Shown: piece after piece, positions 46,589 through 52,936 of the stretch
Position numbering within the stretch: the first letter of the stretch is position 1
How the letters are laid out: each line of letters opens with the position of its first letter
NCBI GenBank assembly: GCA_905616455.1
Contig: CAJQSW010000004.1
Coordinates: 1-52,936, forward strand
Direction of reading: 5' to 3'
DNA from: an uncultured Candidatus Pelagibacter sp.
GTDB taxonomy: Bacteria > Pseudomonadota > Alphaproteobacteria > Pelagibacterales > Pelagibacteraceae
Length of the DNA: 52,936 nt
Translations under genes and position numbers: made by a program
Notes under the pieces: model-generated
What the model was told of the DNA's origin: nothing
The model's database searches: none
What the model saw: the letters and a program-made list of their open reading frames with translations, nothing else

Positions 46589-47926
46589 TTATTTTAAAGT
46601 AACAAATTCCTCGGAAGATGTAGGATGTATCGCCGTTGTGTTATCAAAGTCTTTTTTAGTAGCCCCTGCAGTTAAAGCAACAGCTAAGCTTTGAATAATT
46701 TCAGGACTATCTTGGCCCAGCATATGAATTCCTAAAACTTTATCTGTTTTCTCATCAACTAATAGTTTCATTAAAATTTTAGGTTTTTTATCAGTAAAAG
46801 TATATTTCATTGGTGAGAATTGAGTTTTAAATGTTTTAACCTTAATTCCTAGTTTTAGAGCTTCTTCACTAGTTATACCAACAGTAGATAAAGGTGGATC
46901 TGTAAAAACAGTGGAAGGTATATTTTTATGTGAAGCTGATCTTTTAATTTTCCCAAATTCAGTATCCGCAAATGCATGGCCCTCTCTAATTGCGACAGGA
47001 GTTAAATTAATCCTATCAGTCACGTCACCTATTGCATAAATATGATCTATATTTGTTTTTGAAAACTCATCAACAATAATAGCTCCATTTTTTTTCTGTA
47101 GAATATCAATTTTATCAAGATTAAGTTGAGCAACATTTGGAGATCTTCCTAGTGCTGATAAAACACACGCTGTTTTTATACTAGGTCCTTGTTGGATTTT
47201 GATTTCTAATCCTTCATCTGCTTTAGTAATGTCTTCAATATTTGTATTAAATTTTATATCAATTCCTTTTTTGATCATTTCATCCTGAAGTAAATTAGTT
47301 AAGTCTTGATCAAAACTTTTCAAAATTCTTTCACCACGATAAATTAAAGTTGTTTTAACTCCCAAACCATTCATGATGCATGCAAACTCAACTGCAATAT
47401 AGCCAGCACCTAAAATACAAATATCCTTAGGGAGTTTTTTGATATGAAAGATATCATCTGAAGTCAGAATTTTATCTTTTGCAGTATAAGTAGGCTTGTT
47501 ACAAACCCCACCTGATGCTATTAAAATTTTTTTTCCTTTAAATAGCTCATTGTTTATTTCTATTATTTCAGAATCTTTAAATGATGCGTAGCCATCTATT
47601 CGATCAACTTTATTTTTTTCTAAAATAGATTTGTAAATATCATTTAATCGTTCAATTTCTTGATCTTTGTTTTTAATTAATGTTTGCCAGTTAAAAGAGA
47701 TTTGATCTGGAACTTCCCAACCATAAGATTTAGCAGTATCAAAGTCACTATTAAACTGAGCCGCATAAGTGAAAAGTTTTTTTGGAACACACCCTCTATT
47801 AACACAAGTACCTCCATAATTTAAACCCTCTGCAATTAAAACTTTAGCTCCATAATTGGCTGCTATTCTTGCAGCTCTTACACCACCAGATCCAGCACCA
47901 ATAACAATTAAGTCGTATTCTTTCAT
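46589..47926 (-). CDS. gor: Glutathione-disulfide reductase
   Basis: 445 aa. The FAD-binding GAGSGGVRAARIAA and the redox disulfide GGTCVNRGCVPKK are near the N-terminus. The pyridine-nucleotide fold CILGAGYIAVEFA is in the middle, with Arg residues (YRGE) that favour NADPH. The C-terminal TTAIHPTSSEEFVTLK carries the catalytic His. It regenerates reduced glutathione with NADPH, and supports the glyoxalase encoded at 16382-16801. A candidate attenuator lies in its 5' leader (minus strand, 47979-48049). Confidence 0.94.
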   Translation of the reverse strand: MKEYDLIVIGAGSGGVRAARIAANYGAKVLIAEGLNYGGTCVNRGCVPKKLFTYAAQFNSDFDTAKSYGWEVPDQISFNWQTLIKNKDQEIERLNDIYKSILEKNKVDRIDGYASFKDSEIIEINNELFKGKKILIASGGVCNKPTYTAKDKILTSDDIFHIKKLPKDICILGAGYIAVEFACIMNGLGVKTTLIYRGERILKSFDQDLTNLLQDEMIKKGIDIKFNTNIEDITKADEGLEIKIQQGPSIKTACVLSALGRSPNVAQLNLDKIDILQKKNGAIIVDEFSKTNIDHIYAIGDVTDRINLTPVAIREGHAFADTEFGKIKRSASHKNIPSTVFTDPPLSTVGITSEEALKLGIKVKTFKTQFSPMKYTFTDKKPKILMKLLVDEKTDKVLGIHMLGQDSPEIIQSLAVALTAGATKKDFDNTTAIHPTSSEEFVTLK

Positions 47927-47978
47927 ATAAGATTATTATTCTTATTTAATTTAGATAAAGTTATAAGTAAAGTTTAAC

Positions 47979-48049
47979 AAAAAGACATAAGACCACCTTT
48001 ATTTGATTGCTTTAGGTCTTGTATGTCTAATGGCATAACCAGGCCTAAA
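47979..48049 (-). promoter_or_regulatory. Candidate transcription attenuator/riboswitch-like leader of gor
   Basis: On the minus strand AGACATACAAGACC (48028-48015) pairs with GGTCTTATGTCT (47994-47983), 12 bp with a 2-nt bulge. Four Us follow (47982-47979), then G and UU: an intrinsic terminator 53 nt before the gor ATG. The upstream segment TTTAGGCCT (48049-48041) can pair with AGACCTAAA (48019-48011), 9 bp with one wobble. That pairing would disrupt the terminator's 5' arm. Mutually exclusive terminator and anti-terminator are the hallmark of a regulatory leader. The ligand or trigger is unknown; no known riboswitch class was recognised. Confidence 0.5.
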
Positions 48050-48078
48050 ACATGGCACAGTATGGGAACAGTAAACTC

Positions 48079-48107
48079 TTGTCTTAACTCTTATTTATTA
48101 CTATAAT
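48079..48107 (+). promoter_or_regulatory. Promoter of the gcvTHP leader
   Basis: TTGTCT (48079-48084), a 17-nt spacer and a perfect TATAAT (48102-48107) precede the glycine riboswitch. The start point would be about 48114, giving a leader of about 210 nt before gcvT. A second TATAAT at 48111-48116 lacks a well-spaced -35. Confidence 0.72.
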
Positions 48108-48145
48108 TTCTATAATGAATTAACTTAAATTCTAATTCATAGAAG

Positions 48146-48326
48146 TACGGGAGAGTGTCAAGAAAGCCAATGTTTACTGCTTTACCATGACCGCCGAAGG
48201 AGCAACCACCCAGGAATCTCTCAGGCAAAAGGACCGTAGCATATTAACTCTGGAAAGAGATTAAATTCTCGCCGAAGGAGCAAAACTCTCAGGCAAACAT
48301 ACAGATGGGTATTGAAGAGTTAATAT
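48146..48326 (+). ncRNA. Tandem glycine riboswitch upstream of gcvT
   Basis: Two glycine aptamers lie in series. Aptamer 1 is closed by TACGG (48146-48150) and CCGTA (48234-48238), with the core GCCGAAGGAGCAA (48193-48205) and CTCTCAGGCAAAA after 48218. Aptamer 2 repeats the core at 48271-48283 and CTCTCAGGCAAA at 48286-48297. In place of the usual AAGGA it has a small hairpin (ATAC with GTAT, about 48299-48312). Its P1 pairs ATATTAACTCT (48241-48251) with AGAGTTAATAT (48316-48326), reaching into the gcvT start codon at 48325. No intrinsic terminator follows, so control of translation is likely. Confidence 0.95.
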
Positions 48327-49431
48327 GAAAAATAAAATAACAGCATTAAATTCATTACACAAAAAATATGGAGCAAAATTAGTTTCATTTGCAGGTTATG
48401 AAATGCCCATTCAGTATTCAAAGGGCATTATTGAAGAACACAAAAGTACAAGAGATAACGCAGGTATCTTCGATGTATCTCACATGGGGCAGCTATTTAT
48501 TAAAGGTGATGATCTATTAGCTGAAGACCTCGAGAAAATTTTTCCAGTTGAATTAAAGAATTGCAAACTAAACCAATCAAAATATAGCTTTCTAATGAAT
48601 GATGAGGCAGGCATTCATGATGATCTAATTATCACAAAAGTAGTTGGTGGATTTAATATTGTGTTAAATGCTGCCTGTAAATATTCAGATTTCGAACTTC
48701 TGAAAAAATTACTAGGAGACAAGTATGAAATGAATTTAAGTGAAGAATTGTCACTAGTAGCCATTCAAGGCCCTAAAGCAGTGAAGATATTAGAAAAAAT
48801 AATTCACGGTGTATCTGAATTAAATTTTATGAATGGTAATAGTTTTAATTACCTAGATGATAGCGTCTACATTACTAGATCAGGTTATACAGGTGAAGAT
48901 GGTTTTGAAATATCAATGAAGAACAAATATACAGAATTATTTACAGAAAAACTTATTAATGAAGGGGCAAATTTAATTGGTCTAGGAGCAAGAGATACTT
49001 TAAGATTAGAAGCAGGACTTTGTTTGTATGGACATGATATGGATATTAACAAAAGCCCTATAGAAGCAAGTTTAAAATGGGCAATATCTAAAAATAGAAT
49101 TATTACTGGTGGTTTCATAGGTTTTGAAAAAATCAAATCTCAGATAGAAAACGGCACAAGCAAAGTAAGAGTTGGCATTAAACCTGAGGGAAGAATTATA
49201 GCAAGAGAAAATACGGTGATATTTAGTGAAGATAATAAAAATATTGGTGAAATTACAAGTGGAACTTTTGGACCAAGCATTCAAGTGCCAATAGCTATGG
49301 GATATATAGAAAGTTCATTTTCTAAAGTAGATACAAAAATTTTTTTAGAAGTAAGAGGAAAAAAATATCCGGCAAGCATAAGTAATTTGCCATTTTATAA
49401 AAAAAGTTATGTGAAAGGAGTAAATCAATGA
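48325..49431 (+). CDS. gcvT: Glycine cleavage system T protein (aminomethyltransferase)
   Basis: 368 aa, full length. N-terminal features: [47 protein letters not shown] (folate site). The central part has YTGEDGFEI and [20 protein letters not shown], and the C-terminal domain contains [12 protein letters not shown] and AMGYIE. It transfers the aminomethyl carbon from H protein to tetrahydrofolate. It is controlled by the tandem glycine riboswitch directly upstream, and overlaps gcvH by 4 nt (ATGA). Confidence 0.98.
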   Translation: MKNKITALNSLHKKYGAKLVSFAGYEMPIQYSKGIIEEHKSTRDNAGIFDVSHMGQLFIKGDDLLAEDLEKIFPVELKNCKLNQSKYSFLMNDEAGIHDDLIITKVVGGFNIVLNAACKYSDFELLKKLLGDKYEMNLSEELSLVAIQGPKAVKILEKIIHGVSELNFMNGNSFNYLDDSVYITRSGYTGEDGFEISMKNKYTELFTEKLINEGANLIGLGARDTLRLEAGLCLYGHDMDINKSPIEASLKWAISKNRIITGGFIGFEKIKSQIENGTSKVRVGIKPEGRIIARENTVIFSEDNKNIGEITSGTFGPSIQVPIAMGYIESSFSKVDTKIFLEVRGKKYPASISNLPFYKKSYVKGVNQ

Positions 49432-49808
49432 GTGAAGTTAAGTTTTCTAAAGAACATGAGTGGATTAAATTAGATGGAGACACAGCTACTATAGGGATTA
49501 CGCAACATGCAACCGAAATGTTGGGGGACATCGTTTTTGTAGAGTTACCAGAATTAGGATCATCTGTTGCTAAAGATGGTAATGCTGGTGTTGTAGAATC
49601 TACGAAAGCTGCAAGTGATATTTATACACCTGTATCAGGAGAAATTATTGAAAATAACCAATCAATTGTTGACGATCCTGCAAAAATTAATGCTGATCCA
49701 GAGAACGAAGCTTGGTTTTTTAAACTAAAAATTTCCAATAAATCTGAAATGGATTCATTAATGAATAAAGAAGAATACGAAAAATTTTCAAAAGAAAGTG
49801 GTAGTTAA
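49428..49808 (+). CDS. gcvH: Glycine cleavage system H protein
   Basis: 126 aa, normal size. The lipoylation site is Lys60 in [53 protein letters not shown] and the C-terminal [13 protein letters not shown] are typical. It shuttles the methylamine group between the P and T proteins. An AAAGGAG Shine-Dalgarno precedes its start inside gcvT. The gcvP ATG follows its TAA without a gap. Confidence 0.98.
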   Translation: MSEVKFSKEHEWIKLDGDTATIGITQHATEMLGDIVFVELPELGSSVAKDGNAGVVESTKAASDIYTPVSGEIIENNQSIVDDPAKINADPENEAWFFKLKISNKSEMDSLMNKEEYEKFSKESGS

Positions 49809-52667
49809 ATGTTAAAAAATGCTCAAAAAGATTTTATACAAAGACATATAGGTCCATCCGTTGATGAACAAAATGTTATGCTTAAAGAGTTGGGCTATCA
49901 GAGTCTTGATGATTTAATAAAAGACACTGTACCAGAAAAAATCCTTCTTAAAGATGATTTAGATATTGGAGATCCAAACTCTGAATATAAAGCACTTAGA
50001 AAATTAAAAAATATTGCAAAAAAAAATGAAGTTTATTCAAGCTTTATAGGAATGGGTTATTATGGAACTTATACTCCGTACGTAATACTTAGAAATATAT
50101 TAGAAAATCCAGGGTGGTACACTTCTTACACTCCATACCAGCCTGAAGTGGCACAGGGTAGACTTGAAATGTTGCTCAATTTTCAACAAATGATTATAGA
50201 TTTTACGGGAATGGATATTGCTAATGCATCACTTCTAGATGAGGGAACTGCAGCAGCAGAAGCTATGGGCTTGAGTTATAGGGTATCTAAATCTGAGAAT
50301 AAAAAAGTTTTTGTTTCAAAAAATTGCCACCCACAAACTATTGATGTTATCAGAACAAGAGCAGAACCATTAGGTTTAGAAATAATTGTTGGAGATGAAG
50401 ATAAAGATATTAAAGAAGATATTATATGTGGGATTATTCAATATCCAGGTACGTTAGGAGATATCAAGGATCCTAGTGAAGCTATAAGTAAAATACACAA
50501 GCATAATGGAAAAGCAGTTTTGGTATGTGATTTATTAGCCCTTGCTAAGTTAAAAACACCATCTGAATTAGGTGCTGATATTGCAGTAGGTAGTTCGCAA
50601 CGTTTTGGAATCCCAATGGGTTATGGAGGTCCACATGCAGCATTTTTTGCAACTAAAGATGAATATAAAAGATCAATGCCAGGAAGAATAGTTGGAGTGT
50701 CAGTAGATAGACATGGTAAAAAAGCTTATAGACTTGCTCTTCAAACAAGAGAGCAACACATAAGAAGAGATAAAGCCACAAGTAATATATGTACAGCACA
50801 AGCATTATTGGCAATAGTCTCCGCCGCATATGCTGTCTATCATGGGCCTCAAGGTATTAAAAAAATTGCTGAAAGTGTTTCTCAACTAACTAAAAATTTT
50901 GCAGATAAATTAAAACAATCTGGCTATGAACTCTATTCAGATCATTTTTTTGATACTGTAACAATTAAAACATTAGATAAAACTGATAAGATTTATAAAA
51001 ATGCATTAGATCAACATGTCAATATCAGAAAGGTAAATTCTGAAATGTTAGCTGTTTCTTTTGATGAAAGAAAAAATATCTATAGAGCAAATCAATTATT
51101 AAAAATCTTTAATTGCTCAGAGACTATAAAAGAAAATATGAGTGAGAATTTATCTAATATACCTGAAAACCTTTTAAGAACTTCAAGTTATTTAGATCAT
51201 CCTGTTTTTAACAATTACCATTCTGAAACAGAAATGCTTAGATATTTAAAAAAATTAGAAGATTCAGATATTGCCTTAAATAAATCTATGATTGCTTTAG
51301 GCTCGTGCACCATGAAGCTTAATGCTGTTTCTGAAATGATACCAGTTACATGGAAAGAGTTTTCTCAACCACATCCTTTTTCTCCAGTAGAGCAAATGGA
51401 AGGTTATAGAGAACTGTTTACTGATTTAAAAAATTGGTTAAGATCAATCACAGGATTTTCTGGTGTTTCATTACAACCGAATGCTGGAGCACAAGGTGAG
51501 TTCGCTGGTTTAATGGTGATACGTAAATTTCATGAGAAAAATAATGAAACAAATCGTAACGTTTGTTTAATTCCAAGTTCTGCACATGGTACAAACCCAG
51601 CAAGTGCTCAAATGGTTGGCATGAAAGTTGTTGTAGTGAAGTGTGATCAATATGGAAATGTAGACTATGAGGACTTAAAAACTAAAGCTGAAGAACACTC
51701 AGAAAATTTAGCAGCACTTATGGTTACTTACCCTTCAACACACGGAGTATTTGAAGAAAAAATAACAGATATTTGTGATTTAATTCATAATCATGGTGGA
51801 CAAGTTTACATGGATGGAGCAAATTTAAATGCATTAGTAGGAATTGCAAAACCTGGAAATTTTGGTCCCGATGTTTGTCATATAAATTTACATAAAACAT
51901 TTTGTATACCACATGGTGGCGGTGGACCTGGTATGGGACCGATAGCTTGTAAAAAACATTTAGAAATGTTTTTACCAAAACATTCAGTGATAAAAGATTG
52001 TGGTCCTGCAACAGGTATGGGAGCCGTATCTGCAGCACCCTGGGGAAGTTCAAGTATTTTATCAATTTCATGGATGTATATAAAGATGATGGGTTCTGAA
52101 GGTTTAAGAAAGGCTTCACAAGTAGCTATATTGAATGCAAATTATATTGCACATAAGCTCAAAGACTCATTTCCAATCTTATATAAGGGTAAAACTGGCA
52201 ATGTAGCTCATGAATGCATTATTGATATTAGATCAATAAAGAGTGACACAGGAATAACAGAAGAAGATATTGCAAAACGATTAATTGATTTTGGCTATCA
52301 CGCCCCAACAATGTCGTGGCCAGTGGCAGGTACTATGATGATTGAACCTACAGAAAGTGAAAGTTTGAGTGAAATAGATAAATTTTGCTCCACGCTACAA
52401 AAAATAAAACAAGAAATTGATAAAATTCAATCAGGTGAATATGATAAAATTGATAATCCATTAAAGAATGCGCCACATACACACGTTGAATTAACTGCAA
52501 ATAAGTGGGAACATAAGTATGAAAGAGAAGAGGCCGCTTATCCTTCAGAATTTTTAAGAACAAATAAATATTGGCCTCCAGTTGCTAGAGTAGACAATGT
52601 TTATGGAGATAAAAACTTATTTTGTACATGTCCATCAATGGAAGAGTACGAAGACACAGCAGCCTAA
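49809..52667 (+). CDS. gcvP: Glycine dehydrogenase (decarboxylating), single-chain P protein
   Basis: 952 aa, the fused alpha-beta form. The N-terminal half has FIQRHIGPSVDEQNVMLKELGY, YTSYTPYQPEVAQGRLE and GSSQRFGIPMGYGGPHAAFFA. The C-terminal half has ALGSCTMKLNAVSEM and HINLHKTFCIPHGGGGPG, carrying the PLP Lys in LHKTF. It decarboxylates glycine and loads the methylamine on GcvH. It is the third gene of gcvT-gcvH-gcvP. The L protein is encoded elsewhere. Confidence 0.98.
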   Translation: MLKNAQKDFIQRHIGPSVDEQNVMLKELGYQSLDDLIKDTVPEKILLKDDLDIGDPNSEYKALRKLKNIAKKNEVYSSFIGMGYYGTYTPYVILRNILENPGWYTSYTPYQPEVAQGRLEMLLNFQQMIIDFTGMDIANASLLDEGTAAAEAMGLSYRVSKSENKKVFVSKNCHPQTIDVIRTRAEPLGLEIIVGDEDKDIKEDIICGIIQYPGTLGDIKDPSEAISKIHKHNGKAVLVCDLLALAKLKTPSELGADIAVGSSQRFGIPMGYGGPHAAFFATKDEYKRSMPGRIVGVSVDRHGKKAYRLALQTREQHIRRDKATSNICTAQALLAIVSAAYAVYHGPQGIKKIAESVSQLTKNFADKLKQSGYELYSDHFFDTVTIKTLDKTDKIYKNALDQHVNIRKVNSEMLAVSFDERKNIYRANQLLKIFNCSETIKENMSENLSNIPENLLRTSSYLDHPVFNNYHSETEMLRYLKKLEDSDIALNKSMIALGSCTMKLNAVSEMIPVTWKEFSQPHPFSPVEQMEGYRELFTDLKNWLRSITGFSGVSLQPNAGAQGEFAGLMVIRKFHEKNNETNRNVCLIPSSAHGTNPASAQMVGMKVVVVKCDQYGNVDYEDLKTKAEEHSENLAALMVTYPSTHGVFEEKITDICDLIHNHGGQVYMDGANLNALVGIAKPGNFGPDVCHINLHKTFCIPHGGGGPGMGPIACKKHLEMFLPKHSVIKDCGPATGMGAVSAAPWGSSSILSISWMYIKMMGSEGLRKASQVAILNANYIAHKLKDSFPILYKGKTGNVAHECIIDIRSIKSDTGITEEDIAKRLIDFGYHAPTMSWPVAGTMMIEPTESESLSEIDKFCSTLQKIKQEIDKIQSGEYDKIDNPLKNAPHTHVELTANKWEHKYEREEAAYPSEFLRTNKYWPPVARVDNVYGDKNLFCTCPSMEEYEDTAA

Positions 52668-52680
52668 AGATTTATTAAAA

Positions 52681-52936
52681 TGAAAATTGCTGTAGTTGGT
52701 GCTGGCATATCTGGATTAAGTGCAGCTTACTATCTATCCAAAAAACATAAGGTTGATTTGTTTGAAAAAGAAAATCAATTTGGTGGTCACGCAAATACAA
52801 TAAAAGTAGCTTATGACCACAATAAAGAAATTGCTGTAGATATTGGTTTTATGGTGTTTAATAAAAATACCTATCCAAACTTAATTAATTTTTTTTCAGA
52901 AAACAAAATAGAGATTGAGAAAAGTGATATGTCATT
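52681..52936 (+). CDS. FAD/NAD(P)-binding oxidoreductase, amine-oxidase-like, cut by window end
   Basis: Only the first 85 codons are in the window. The N-terminus MKIAVVGAGISGLSAAYYLSKKHKVDLFEKE is a Rossmann dinucleotide-binding motif (GxGxxG), followed by GGHANTIKV and VDIGFMVFNKNTYPNLI. This pattern fits the predicted NAD/FAD-binding proteins related to amine oxidases/phytoene desaturases. ATG 52681 is 13 nt after the gcvP stop. Function cannot be decided from the fragment. Confidence 0.8.

Noticed and set aside
48023..48106. A 27-codon plus-strand frame (MSNGITRPKTWHSMGTVNS...) upstream of the glycine riboswitch
   Set aside because: It has no Shine-Dalgarno and lies over the minus-strand attenuator-like element. 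It also runs into the TATAAT of the gcvT promoter, and no upstream plus-strand promoter is evident.
51724..52119. 131-codon open frame antisense to gcvP
   Set aside because: Leu/His-rich shadow of the conserved PLP region of gcvP, with no start signals.

Overview
This window looks like part of a streamlined marine alphaproteobacterium of the SAR11 clade (Candidatus Pelagibacter or a close relative). The DNA is very AT-rich, intergenic gaps are mostly under 120 bp, and many neighbouring genes overlap by 1-14 nt. The gene content is also typical of SAR11: a tandem glycine riboswitch before gcvTHP, a periplasmic-binding-protein ABC transporter, a eukaryote-type NADP isocitrate dehydrogenase, and osmolyte and nitrogen-compound catabolism with few dedicated regulators. 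No mobile element, CRISPR array, tRNA or rRNA was seen. The species assignment is inferred from gene content and composition only.

Layout. 1-1680 (minus): umuDC mutagenic repair genes behind a perfect alphaproteobacterial LexA box (GTTC-N7-GTTC). 1799-4962 (plus): SOUL haem-binding protein, GFA-like zinc protein, glycerate-kinase-like P-loop kinase and a TolC-type outer-membrane protein. 5065-10193: recA (SOS-like site in its promoter), terminator, alaS, and convergent icd. 10271-18751 (plus): psd-pssA (phosphatidylethanolamine synthesis), a GT8-like glycosyltransferase, rlmE, guaB without CBS domains, a TPR protein, guaA, gloA, panB, and an ectoine-hydrolase-like M24 protein. 18811-23322 (plus): a Pot-type ABC transporter with an internal terminator after the binding protein. 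23441-26061 (minus): a frameshifted coiled-coil gene, a membrane-anchored cyclophilin and a small zinc-peptidase-like protein.

26118-33839 is a nitrogen-compound region. It holds a ureohydrolase and an aldehyde dehydrogenase, an NCS1 permease, and on the opposite strand allA-alc-puuE, the full path from allantoin to glyoxylate plus urea. An ArgE-type deacetylase follows. The promoters of the Pot binding protein and the NCS1 permease carry near-identical 12-bp palindromes (AACRTTAAYGTT), which suggests one shared regulator.

33867-41002 (plus): csaA, a LysE-type exporter, acnA, a YfgM-like protein, bamB-like, a cupin-like protein and zapE. 41095-41250 is a predicted structured small RNA of 6S-like architecture. 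41302-46532: eutA-like, a TerC-family membrane protein, a TPR protein, and the 5-oxoprolinase genes pxpA (minus) and pxpBC (plus) with an EamA transporter. 46589-52936: glutathione reductase (minus) behind a candidate transcription attenuator, then the tandem glycine riboswitch, gcvT-gcvH-gcvP, and the start of an FAD-dependent oxidoreductase cut by the window edge.

The main unexplained signals are the candidate attenuator in front of gor (47979-48049, minus strand), the glycine riboswitch whose second P1 helix reaches into the gcvT start codon, the small RNA at 41095-41250, and the shared palindromic operator of the two transporters.
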